Shown: positions 26,244 to 34,715 of the stretch, one piece after another
How the letters are laid out: every line of letters starts with the position of its first letter
Position numbering within the stretch: position 1 is the stretch's first letter
Assembly: GCF_008084905.1 (NCBI RefSeq)
Contig: NZ_VSFC01000012.1
Span: 185,912 to 249,911, forward strand
DNA from: Xanthomarina maritima
Lineage (GTDB): Bacteria; Bacteroidota; Bacteroidia; Flavobacteriales; Flavobacteriaceae
DNA length: 64,000 nt
Direction: 5' to 3'
Made by a program: the position numbers and the translations under genes
The notes under the pieces: generated by a model
What the model saw: only the letters and a program-made list of their open reading frames with translations
Database searches by the model: none
What the model was told of the DNA's origin: nothing

Positions 26244-26918
26244 ATGAAAAACACATTTAAATTTATTTGCACACTTGCTTTTTTAATAATTGTTTCAAGT
26301 TGCTCAAGTATTAAAGTTGTAGATGCTTGGAAATCTGAAACTGCAAGTTCAGTAAAAGATAACAATATTTTGGTTATAGCTAGAACACAAGATAAGCAAG
26401 CTAGAATTGCTTTCGAACAAGCTATGGCAAACCAAATGAGATCTAACGGAATAAAAGCTACAGAAAGCTTTAGAAAATTTCCAAATATGTTACCAGACGA
26501 AAAACTTTCGGAAGAAAAATTAAAAAACTTTGAAGCTTTTTTAAATAACGAAGGTTTTGACGGTATTGTATTAACTGTTGTAAAAGACATGAGAGAATCT
26601 ACTCAGACTACAGAACAAGGTGGCTATTATGCTGGAGCGAGTTATTCTTCGTTATACCCAGGATATTATTATGGAGGATTTTATGGATACTATGCACATC
26701 CTATGTCGTATTCTACTTTTGGTAGTTATACACCAAGTACTTACACTACAACAACGGTTAAAACTTATATTGTAGAGACAGTTATATATGATTTAGCTCA
26801 ACCTGAGGACAAACAATTAGCTGCTGTTGTTACATCTCAAATAGAAGACCCACAAGATGTTACTAAAAACGCAGAGGAATACACTAAAAAAGTAGCAGAA
26901 AGTCTAAACGACAAATAA
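26244..26918 (+). CDS. Lipoprotein of unknown function
   Basis: The 224-residue protein has a lipoprotein signal ending IVSSC (Cys20). The mature part starts SSIKVVDAWKSE and contains a Rossmann-like beta-alpha block (NILVIARTQDKQARIAFEQ), then a Tyr/Gly-rich segment (about 128-155, GGYYAGASYSS) that is low in complexity. The C terminus again looks globular. The arrangement resembles DUF4136-type lipoproteins but I cannot confirm it. It ends the gene group started by mutS2, with a strong terminator at 26941-26975. Confidence 0.8.
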   Translation: MKNTFKFICTLAFLIIVSSCSSIKVVDAWKSETASSVKDNNILVIARTQDKQARIAFEQAMANQMRSNGIKATESFRKFPNMLPDEKLSEEKLKNFEAFLNNEGFDGIVLTVVKDMRESTQTTEQGGYYAGASYSSLYPGYYYGGFYGYYAHPMSYSTFGSYTPSTYTTTTVKTYIVETVIYDLAQPEDKQLAAVVTSQIEDPQDVTKNAEEYTKKVAESLNDK

Positions 26919-26940
26919 TATCAATTATATCAAAATAAAA

Positions 26941-26975
26941 AAAGGTCTTGAATATAATATTCAAGACCTTTTTTA
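26941..26975 (+). terminator. Rho-independent terminator after the lipoprotein gene
   Basis: Long stem ggtcttgaa (26944-26952) / ttcaagacc (26960-26968) with an AT loop, A's before and seven T's after. The remaining 200 bp up to 27175 are AT-rich and hold no gene that I can see. Confidence 0.9.
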
Positions 26976-27174
26976 TTAACAACAACTAACCAAAAAAATT
27001 AAAAATTAAGAACTATAAATAAAGTTTAGAATAATTTATTTTTGTTAGATAAATGTATTAAAGTTTTTTAATTGCTTATTGAAAACTCGATGAAATGATA
27101 TAATTATTTGTTTTAAAAAATATTTTTGTAAAAATCATCTTTAAAATGTATAGTAATCAGTTAGTTACAGTTAT

Positions 27175-28335
27175 TTATTTTAAACTATTTAGTATAAAAT
27201 CTAAATCTTTATTATAATTTTCTTTTAGTAAATACGAATCAGTAAAATATGTAGATGTCTTAGCCAATCCTAATTCCTGTAATTTATATATGGCATCCTT
27301 ATATTCTAAAGAAGATTTTCCAGTTAATATTACATCCAAATCATTTCCTTGTTTGGCATATTGATACACTTTTTGTAAACCAGATAAGTATAAATGGTCT
27401 TTAGTAAAACCTCCTCCTCTATGCACACGTAGTGTAATAGCAAAAGCTTTATCCTTATCTAGTTTATATTGGTTATATAATAAATCGAAAGTATCAGAAA
27501 AGGAATAACCTTTTATTAAACTATCTACAGCAATTACACGATAAGACAATTCCTTTAATCTAGTTAAGGTTAAACAACCAGACATGTACTCTGAATATAC
27601 TGCTAATCCTTCCTGAGTTTCTACATTATTAGGAAAACCATTAGAGAAAATATGCAAAGGCTGGTTTACTGCATTAAAAGTTGTTACCAAATGCACACCA
27701 ATTTCATGGTTTGCTAACACTTGTAACTGGTTTTCACTAAACTTATGATTCTTTCTTAATAGCAATGTTTGAGCATTGTTTTGAACCATTGCTGCTGCCG
27801 ATATATTGGTGGAAAGTTTAATGTGGTATTTAAAATTATAACGCTTAGAAAATGTTTCAAAATAGTCAATAGCTTCATGTGCTGAGTACATAGGAAGCAT
27901 ATCTTCAGAAAATTCAGAATCTTCAAACCTTAATATAAACTTCGCATTATCTATATCTTTTTCAGTTGGAGTTCCAAAACTTTTTAAACTGTTATAATAA
28001 AATTTTCTTCCTTGATTGATGGTTTCAATACATTCTATAAGCCCAGAATATTCATAAATTATATCTTCATATAAACCTCTTATGGTTTCATCTTGAATGC
28101 GTTCAAGCCTTTGAGAAAAAAATAACCGATGCAATTTAAATCCATTGAATTTAATTTTAGGATATTTAAAATGTGGCTCGTAATTGAATTTTGAAGCGTA
28201 AAATTGCTTCTTTTCACTTTCAATATTTAATGGATTGATATAATTTAGGAGTTCAATTTTTTTAACCAATCGGTTTAAATTGGCATCAATATCAAACAAG
28301 CTTTGATGTTGTTCTAATAATTTTTCTGAAATCAT
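27175..28335 (-). CDS. DUF1704 (QEGLA-motif) putative metallo-carboxypeptidase
   Basis: The 386-residue protein is annotated in many genomes as a flavohemoglobin expression-modulating QEGLA-motif protein. It shows the zinc motif HEIGVH (210-215, HExxxH form) and QEGLA (241-245), whose Glu is the likely third ligand. Eukaryotic relatives (MATCAP) are tubulin tyrosine carboxypeptidases, so a C-terminal peptide-trimming activity is plausible; the bacterial substrate is unknown. No signal peptide. It is the last gene of a four-gene minus-strand run and starts directly at the stop of the upstream amidohydrolase gene (zero gap). Confidence 0.88.
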   Translation of the reverse strand: MISEKLLEQHQSLFDIDANLNRLVKKIELLNYINPLNIESEKKQFYASKFNYEPHFKYPKIKFNGFKLHRLFFSQRLERIQDETIRGLYEDIIYEYSGLIECIETINQGRKFYYNSLKSFGTPTEKDIDNAKFILRFEDSEFSEDMLPMYSAHEAIDYFETFSKRYNFKYHIKLSTNISAAAMVQNNAQTLLLRKNHKFSENQLQVLANHEIGVHLVTTFNAVNQPLHIFSNGFPNNVETQEGLAVYSEYMSGCLTLTRLKELSYRVIAVDSLIKGYSFSDTFDLLYNQYKLDKDKAFAITLRVHRGGGFTKDHLYLSGLQKVYQYAKQGNDLDVILTGKSSLEYKDAIYKLQELGLAKTSTYFTDSYLLKENYNKDLDFILNSLK

Positions 28336-29166
28336 TTATTCTGAATACATGTTATAAAATTCTGAAGCGTGCTTTGGAAGTCTTATTTTAAGTTCATCTA
28401 TAACTGTAGCAACTACTTCTGGATATATAATTTGATTAACTTCATCGCAATATACTTTTGCGATTTCAGTTGCCAAAACTAAAGTATTTTTAAAGTTTTT
28501 AGTTATATATTTTAAAAAATAACCGTTACCTTGAAAGGTATCATTAATCTTTGCTGAAGATTTTATGTCATTGGGAAAGTTTATTTCTGAAAGACTTTGC
28601 CTCCAGAGTTCTACGATACCTCCAAATCTTTTAGTATCAATGTTACTAGTTCCTAAGTTCCAGGTTGGCACTTCCCTATCCCAACGTTTCCAGTTATAAC
28701 TATGCATGTCGTAAACCACACAAACACCAAATTTCTCTTCCAACTTTGCAATTAAAGCATGAACCACTTTATAGAAATCAAGATGCTTATTTAAGCTTTT
28801 TTGCTTTATATCTTTAGGTAACTGCTTTTTCCAAAGTTGTTTTCCCCAAGCGGTTTCAAAAACAGCTTCTTCTGGAGGTCTATTTAAATCGTACTCAAAC
28901 CTAGAATCACAACCAGCGAGAACAATTGGATGAGAAGCAATCATGTTTTTAGTTTCTGGATCTTCTTCATACCATCTATCGTATTCATTATGCAAACAAT
29001 TTTCCCATAAATCTTTTCGAAACTGATGACCATCATGTATAGCAGCACATGCATAAGGCACATAAGAATCTATTTTTAAGGTGAATGAATAGTCACTGGA
29101 AACAGCATGAAAAACAACTTCGTTCTCTATATTTCTGATAATTTGTGAAATACTTAGCTTTTGCAT
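28336..29166 (-). CDS. N-formylglutamate amidohydrolase family protein
   Basis: The 276-residue protein belongs to the zinc-dependent FGase family: an N-terminal substrate loop (IHDGHQFRKDL), AGCDSRFEYDLNRPPE (83-98) with the Arg/Asp signature, and VVYDMHSYNWKR (about 149-160) with the metal-binding His. Classical members release glutamate from N-formylglutamate in histidine degradation, but no hut gene is near. Its place between a DUF1704 peptidase and a sulfurtransferase/ATP-grasp pair suggests another amide or glutamyl substrate (inference). Confidence 0.85.
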   Translation of the reverse strand: MQKLSISQIIRNIENEVVFHAVSSDYSFTLKIDSYVPYACAAIHDGHQFRKDLWENCLHNEYDRWYEEDPETKNMIASHPIVLAGCDSRFEYDLNRPPEEAVFETAWGKQLWKKQLPKDIKQKSLNKHLDFYKVVHALIAKLEEKFGVCVVYDMHSYNWKRWDREVPTWNLGTSNIDTKRFGGIVELWRQSLSEINFPNDIKSSAKINDTFQGNGYFLKYITKNFKNTLVLATEIAKVYCDEVNQIIYPEVVATVIDELKIRLPKHASEFYNMYSE

Positions 29167-29173
29167 GAATATA

Positions 29174-30010
29174 TTAGTCGTTTGTTAAACTTCCCCATTC
29201 TGTCCAAGAGCCATCGTATATGGATAGATTTTTATATCCAGCTAATTCTGCTCCCAAGGCTAAAACACAAGCTGTAATACCAGATCCACATGAAAAAGTA
29301 ATGGATTGATTTAATTGTACTAATGGTTGGAATAGTTGTTTTATTTGAGATTCAGATTTAAATAAACCTTGATCATTTATTAAGTTTTCAAATGGTAAAT
29401 TAACCGAATTAGGAATGTTGCCACTACGTAATCCTGCTCGTGGTTCTGCTTCCAAACCATTAAACCTACTTTTGGAACGAGCATCTATAATTAAATGATT
29501 GCTATCTTGGGATTCCCTTTTTATGTCTTTAAAAAACTTCATATATTGAGGTAGAAGTTTCGCTTCAAAATTGCCCTTTTTAATTGGACTTTCAACTTTC
29601 TTTTCCACTTGAAAACCTACTTTTTCCCATGCAGGAAAACCTCCATCTAAAACAGCTACATTATTAAATCCAAAAGCTTTAAATAGCCACCAAACTCGAG
29701 GACTTGAATAAATGCCTTTTTCATCGTAAACTACAATTGCACTATCTTTATTTATTCCAATAGCTTGTGCTTCTTTTGTAAATTGTTTTTCAGAAGGAAA
29801 GGTAGTTGGAAATGGCGCAGACACATCACTAAACTTATTTTTTAAATCGAAAAATCTAGCTGTAGGAATCTGATTTTCATTCAAACCACTATCATTTCCA
29901 GTCACTTTAGGTATAGTTGTATTTAAAACTAACAGATTTGGATGATTTAAATGCTTATGAAGCCAAACTACAGAAACAATTGGGGATGGTATTATGAACT
30001 CAGTACTCAT
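29174..30010 (-). CDS. Sulfurtransferase, 3-mercaptopyruvate/thiosulfate type
   Basis: The 278-residue protein has two rhodanese domains: an inactive N-terminal one (about 12-135, ending DGGFPAWEK) and an active C-terminal one with the loop CGSGITAC, nucleophile Cys241. The CGSG-[IV]-TA loop is typical of mercaptopyruvate sulfurtransferases, which move sulfane sulfur from 3-mercaptopyruvate to thiols. LRSGNIPNSVNLPF matches the conserved G-x-IPGA region. No signal peptide. It lies 7 bp upstream of the FGase-like gene and 12 bp downstream of the GshB-like gene. Confidence 0.9.
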   Translation of the reverse strand: MSTEFIIPSPIVSVVWLHKHLNHPNLLVLNTTIPKVTGNDSGLNENQIPTARFFDLKNKFSDVSAPFPTTFPSEKQFTKEAQAIGINKDSAIVVYDEKGIYSSPRVWWLFKAFGFNNVAVLDGGFPAWEKVGFQVEKKVESPIKKGNFEAKLLPQYMKFFKDIKRESQDSNHLIIDARSKSRFNGLEAEPRAGLRSGNIPNSVNLPFENLINDQGLFKSESQIKQLFQPLVQLNQSITFSCGSGITACVLALGAELAGYKNLSIYDGSWTEWGSLTND

Positions 30011-30022
30011 TTTTAGTATCGA

Positions 30023-31060
30023 TTAAGCGTCTTCAACTGTTTTTCTTAAACGAGAACGTCTGTTGAAAGCCTCTACGTTATCTAGTACTTTACTTTCAAG
30101 AAAATCAATGACTTTTTCTTCAATCTTATATTTGTTTTTATAAACTTTATTAATGTAGGTAATACCACCAGGAGACATTACATTGACTTCAACCAATTTA
30201 CCTCCAATAACATCTATTCCAACAAAATAGAGACCATCTTTAACTAATTTTGGACCAATTTGTTTGCATAAAGCCTTTTCAGCATTTGTTAAAGTATGTT
30301 TTTGAACAGATCCACCAGCAGATACATTTGAACGATGATCGTCTGAACCTGGAACACGTTTCATAGCTCCAATAGGTTCTCCATTAAGCATTAAAATTCG
30401 AACATCACCTTGATCTGCTCCTTCTATATAATCTTGTAAAATTACGTAGTTTGAAGTACCATCTCCACTATTAATGTAAAAATCCAAAAGCGAATTGATA
30501 TTACTCATAGCAGATTTTTCAATAAGAATCACTCCAGAACCACCAAAACCATTTAATGGTTTAATAATCATCTTATCAGATTTTGATTCCTTTATTTGTT
30601 TGATTAAATAGTTTTTATTTTTAGAAACATGTGTGTTTGGTATAATATTGCTATGTGCATCACCAAAAGCTGCTGTATAAAGCTTATTGTTAGCTTCACG
30701 CATGCCTTCAAGAGAATTGATTATAAAAACATCGTCTTTAACGGAATCTAAAAAATTAAGCATAATAGGATCTAACGGAGGATTGGCTCTAAAAAAAATA
30801 GCATCAAAACCAGCTAAAGGTAACATTTCTTCTCTTATTTCTGCTTTTTTATAAAATACCTTTAATGATGAAGGTATCTTTTCCATTCTTCCTATAACAG
30901 TGCAAAAAGCATTGGTAACACTATTTCTAATAGTTAAATTTGCAGGTGTACAAATAGCTACTCCATGATTTCTTTTAACACATTCCTTAATCAACGCTAA
31001 GCTAGTATCGTTTTCAGGATCTATTTTATCCCAAGGATACATTAAAAAACAAACATTCAT
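30023..31060 (-). CDS. ATP-grasp ligase, glutathione synthetase (GshB)-like
   Basis: The 345-residue protein aligns over its length with prokaryotic GshB: ANPPLDP (about 93-99), the ATP-grasp glycine loop MIIKPLNGFGGSGVI (about 159-173), DYIEGADQGDVRILMLNGEPIGA, NVSAGGSVQKHTLT, and the metal/substrate block FVGIDVIGGKLVEVNVMSP. GshB joins glycine to gamma-glutamylcysteine. No gshA partner is in the window, and the genome also encodes BshA for bacillithiol, so the product may not be glutathione. It is the first gene of the four-gene run. Confidence 0.82.
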   Translation of the reverse strand: MNVCFLMYPWDKIDPENDTSLALIKECVKRNHGVAICTPANLTIRNSVTNAFCTVIGRMEKIPSSLKVFYKKAEIREEMLPLAGFDAIFFRANPPLDPIMLNFLDSVKDDVFIINSLEGMREANNKLYTAAFGDAHSNIIPNTHVSKNKNYLIKQIKESKSDKMIIKPLNGFGGSGVILIEKSAMSNINSLLDFYINSGDGTSNYVILQDYIEGADQGDVRILMLNGEPIGAMKRVPGSDDHRSNVSAGGSVQKHTLTNAEKALCKQIGPKLVKDGLYFVGIDVIGGKLVEVNVMSPGGITYINKVYKNKYKIEEKVIDFLESKVLDNVEAFNRRSRLRKTVEDA

Positions 31061-31119
31061 AATATCTATTATTTGTTAGAATTTTAAAGTTAAGGTTTTT
31101 GATTTTCTTTTAAAATATA

Positions 31120-32565
31120 TTAAGAATCTAAATCAAAAGTTTCTGTTGGGTTTTCATGTTCTTTATAATCAAGCATGTTTTCTCCATCAGCAATAATTGA
31201 GCAAACAGTAGCATCTCCAGTAACATTTACAACCGTTCTAAACATATCTAAAATTCTATCTACTGGAAAAATAATGGCAATCCAAGCTGGATTTAACCCA
31301 ACAGAATCTAATACTATAATAAGCATAACCAATCCTGCACTTGGTACAGCAGCTGAACCTATAGATGCCAAAGTTGCAGTTAATACTACCGTTACTTGTT
31401 GAGCAATGGTTAAATCTATCATGTGCATTTGTGCCAGAAAAATAACTGCTATGGCTTGATACATACTTGTTCCATCCATGTTTACTGTAGCTCCAATGGG
31501 AAGAACAAAACTGCTTATTTTTTTATTAACACCTAAATTCTGCTCTACACACTCCATAGTTACAGGTAGAGTAGCAGCGCTGCTAGAAGTTGAAAATGCT
31601 AAGGTTTGTGCTGGACTCATCGCTTTAAAGAATCCAGTATAAGGGATTTTCTTAACAAAGGTCTTTAAGATTAAAGGATAAACTACAAATATCATTAGTA
31701 ACAACCCTACCAAGACTGTTAAAGAATACCAACTTAGACCTTTAAAGATTTCAACTACTTTACCTATATCGTCTCCAGCCATTTTACTTACAACACCAGC
31801 TAACAAAGCAAATACAAAAAATGGAGCAGCCTGCATAACAACATCTACCATTTTTAAAAAGACTTCGTTAATACCATCTACTAAATTTAATACAGGTTGT
31901 GATTTTTCAGAAGGAACAAAAAGCAAGCAAACACCAAAAAATACAGCAAAAAAGATAATTTGAAGCATCAAACCATTATTTGATAAAGAATAGAAAAAGT
32001 TACTAGGAACTATATCCACTAATGGCTGCAAAGGCGTAGTTTCTTTTCTGTTTTTTACTGTTTCCATTTTATCGGCAACAGCAGCTTCTTTAAGTTCACT
32101 TTTAGATAAATCTGAAATTTCCTGAGCACGTTGAAAAAACTCTGGGTCTTTAAGATAATTTACACCATCTTTAATTTCATAACCTTGAGAATCTGCCCAA
32201 ATTTCATAACTTATTCTATTATCTATTCTACTTTGTTCATCAATTAGTTTTCCAGGTTTGAAGGTGTTTACTAACAATAACCCTAACGATATGGCCATAA
32301 TGGTTGTAAGTAAATATATACCCAAAGTTTTCCCACCCATTCTACCTAAACTTGAAGGATCGCCTATATTTGCCACACCACTTATAATGGAAAATAAAAC
32401 CAACGGAACTGCAATAAGTTTTAATAAATTTATAAATATAGTTCCAAAAGGATCAATCCAATTAATTGTAAAAGCACTCCAACCCATTGAACTTGAAAGT
32501 AAAGCCCATATGATACCGAGTACCATTCCTATAATTATTTTCCAATGTAATGCTAGTTTTTTCAT
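31120..32565 (-). CDS. Dicarboxylate/amino acid:cation symporter (SLC1/GltP family)
   Basis: The 481-residue membrane carrier shows the family core: serine-rich loop STSSSAATLPVTME, then PIGATVNMDGTSMYQ (the Na+ or H+ coupling motif in helix 7) and the final substrate-binding block near SAAVPSAGLVML and NVTGDATVCSI. An insertion of about 90 hydrophilic residues after helix 3 (about 90-190) is longer than in GltP. Likely substrates are glutamate, aspartate or C4-dicarboxylates. It lies between aroC and the gshB-like run in the same direction but with about 60 bp on each side. Confidence 0.92.
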   Translation of the reverse strand: MKKLALHWKIIIGMVLGIIWALLSSSMGWSAFTINWIDPFGTIFINLLKLIAVPLVLFSIISGVANIGDPSSLGRMGGKTLGIYLLTTIMAISLGLLLVNTFKPGKLIDEQSRIDNRISYEIWADSQGYEIKDGVNYLKDPEFFQRAQEISDLSKSELKEAAVADKMETVKNRKETTPLQPLVDIVPSNFFYSLSNNGLMLQIIFFAVFFGVCLLFVPSEKSQPVLNLVDGINEVFLKMVDVVMQAAPFFVFALLAGVVSKMAGDDIGKVVEIFKGLSWYSLTVLVGLLLMIFVVYPLILKTFVKKIPYTGFFKAMSPAQTLAFSTSSSAATLPVTMECVEQNLGVNKKISSFVLPIGATVNMDGTSMYQAIAVIFLAQMHMIDLTIAQQVTVVLTATLASIGSAAVPSAGLVMLIIVLDSVGLNPAWIAIIFPVDRILDMFRTVVNVTGDATVCSIIADGENMLDYKEHENPTETFDLDS

Positions 32566-32624
32566 AAGTCTTTTTGTACTTAAAACATCTTGTAAAATTG
32601 ATGTTTAAATTCTTTATATTTTAG

Positions 32625-33686
32625 TTAGTTATAAATTCCATTATGTAAATAGTAATCAACTATTACCAAAGCTGCCATGGCTTCAACAATTGGTATGGCT
32701 CTTGGAACGACACAAGGGTCGTGTCTTCCTTTACCTTGCATTTCAACAATATTTCCAGAACTATCTAAAGCATCTTGTTTTTGTATAATAGTTGCTACAG
32801 GTTTAAAAGCTACTCTAAAATAAATATCCATTCCGTTACTTATACCACCTTGTATACCTCCAGATAAATTGGTTTTTGTGCTTCCATCTTCATTAAATAA
32901 GTCGTTATGTTCGCTTCCAGTCATTTTGGCTCCACAAAACCCACTACCATACTCAAAGCCTTTTACAGCATTTATGGATAGCATGGCTTTACCAAGTTCT
33001 GCATGAAGTTTATCGAATACAGGTTCTCCAAGACCAATAGGTACATCTTGTAGAACACAAGTAACTGTACCACCAATGGTATCTCCTTGCTTTTTTATTT
33101 TTTTAATTTTTGAAATCATTCGTTCTGCTGTTTCACTATCAGGACAACGAACAGCATTAGACTCGGTTTTAGAGAAATCTAAATCCTGATATGGTTTTTC
33201 AAGAAAAATATCACCTACAGACGATGTATAGGCATTTATTTTTACCTCTTTTAAAAGTTGTTTAGCAACAGCACCTGCAACCACTCTACAAGCAGTTTCA
33301 CGAGCAGAACTTCGTCCTCCACCTCTATAATCTCGAACACCATATTTTTTTTCATAGGTGTAATCTGCATGGCTTGGACGATACACATCTTTTATATGAG
33401 AATAATCTTTTGATTTTTGATTGGTGTTTTTAATAATAAAACCAATAGATGTTCCTGTAGTTATTCCTTCAAAAATGCCTGATAAAAATTCTACAGTATC
33501 TGGTTCTTTTCTTTGAGTAACAATTTCAGATTGACCAGGTTTACGTCTGTTTAACTCGTTTTGAATTGCATCAAAATCTAATTTCAATCCAGATGGACAA
33601 CCATCAATTACACCACCTATTGCTTCTCCATGAGATTCACCAAAAGTGGTTAACTTAAATATTTTTCCAAAGGTATTTCCAGCCAT
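32625..33686 (-). CDS. aroC: Chorismate synthase
   Basis: The 353-residue enzyme catalyses the last shikimate step, 5-enolpyruvylshikimate 3-phosphate to chorismate, with reduced FMN. Motifs: FTTFGESHG-like [14 protein letters not shown] at the N terminus, RPSHADYTY with [12 protein letters not shown] (about 120-134), and [14 protein letters not shown] near the C terminus. Full length. It is divergent from the phosphatase gene at 33873, sharing a 186-bp intergenic region. Confidence 0.97.
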   Translation of the reverse strand: MAGNTFGKIFKLTTFGESHGEAIGGVIDGCPSGLKLDFDAIQNELNRRKPGQSEIVTQRKEPDTVEFLSGIFEGITTGTSIGFIIKNTNQKSKDYSHIKDVYRPSHADYTYEKKYGVRDYRGGGRSSARETACRVVAGAVAKQLLKEVKINAYTSSVGDIFLEKPYQDLDFSKTESNAVRCPDSETAERMISKIKKIKKQGDTIGGTVTCVLQDVPIGLGEPVFDKLHAELGKAMLSINAVKGFEYGSGFCGAKMTGSEHNDLFNEDGSTKTNLSGGIQGGISNGMDIYFRVAFKPVATIIQKQDALDSSGNIVEMQGKGRHDPCVVPRAIPIVEAMAALVIVDYYLHNGIYN

Positions 33687-33872
33687 AAAATTAATTTATG
33701 TTGCTAATGTAATTGTATTATTAGAGAAACAAAAATGCTTTTAACAAAAGCCACTTATTTCATTCTTAAATGTTAGTAACAATTTAATAACAATGTTCTC
33801 ACAAATAATTAATTATAACATAATGATTAACTAATAATCAAGTCTTTATTTTGTACCATAATAAATATTGCT

Positions 33873-34715
33873 TTGAAATTAAAAAGAAAAGTTGAAATTG
33901 CTGTTATTTCCGATGTACATTTAGGAACTTATGGTTGTCATGCCAAACAATTACTTACTTATTTAAATAGTATTCAACCTAAAAAACTTATTCTTAATGG
34001 TGATATTATTGATATTAGGCAATTTAGTAAGCGTTATTTTCCAAAATCACATTTGAAAGTTATTAAGAAAATTATGACAATGGCTGCAAATGGTGTTGAA
34101 GTCATCTATATTACTGGTAACCATGACGACATGCTTAGAAAGTTTAGTGATACTACCATAGGAAATATATCTATTGTTGATAAATTGGTTTTAGAATTAG
34201 ATGGTAAAAAAGCTTGGTTTTTTCATGGTGATGTGTTTGATGCATCCATTCAAAATGCCAGATGGTTAGCTAAATTAGGTGGTTATGGTTATGATATGCT
34301 TATCTTATTTAACAGATGTATTAACTGGGTTTTAGAACGAATGGGAAAAGAAAAATATTCTTTATCTAAGCGAATAAAAAACAGTGTAAAAGGCGCTTTA
34401 AAATATATTAGTGATTTTGAAGAAGTTGCAACAGATTTAGCTATTGAAAACGGTTATGATTATGTGATATGTGGACATAATCATCAACCAAAAATGCTCT
34501 TAAAGGAAAACAAGCATGGTAAAACTATATATCTGAATTCAGGAGATTGGGTAGAAAATTTTACTGCTTTAGAGTATCAATTTAAACGCTGGAAGATATA
34601 CAACTACAATCAAGACAAACTCTCGCCTTTCTTTGCAGATGAAGATATTAAAAAAATGGAGATGAAAGATTTAATAGCTGCTATTACTGTTTTTGATATC
34701 AAAAAAACCTCTTAA
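33873..34715 (+). CDS. Metallophosphatase, UDP-2,3-diacylglucosamine hydrolase (LpxH)-like
   Basis: The 280-residue calcineurin-like phosphoesterase has all metal motifs: DVHLG (14-18), NGDIID (42-47), GNHDD (82-86), HGDVFD and CGHNHQP. The spacing and the long helical insertion (about 115-175) fit the LpxH/YbbF-like group that acts on UDP-diacylglucosamine in lipid A synthesis, though family members with other substrates exist. The start is TTG at 33873, directly before a Lys-rich N terminus; no upstream ATG is in frame. It overlaps the convergent oxidase gene by 4 bp. Confidence 0.85.
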   Translation: MKLKRKVEIAVISDVHLGTYGCHAKQLLTYLNSIQPKKLILNGDIIDIRQFSKRYFPKSHLKVIKKIMTMAANGVEVIYITGNHDDMLRKFSDTTIGNISIVDKLVLELDGKKAWFFHGDVFDASIQNARWLAKLGGYGYDMLILFNRCINWVLERMGKEKYSLSKRIKNSVKGALKYISDFEEVATDLAIENGYDYVICGHNHQPKMLLKENKHGKTIYLNSGDWVENFTALEYQFKRWKIYNYNQDKLSPFFADEDIKKMEMKDLIAAITVFDIKKTS

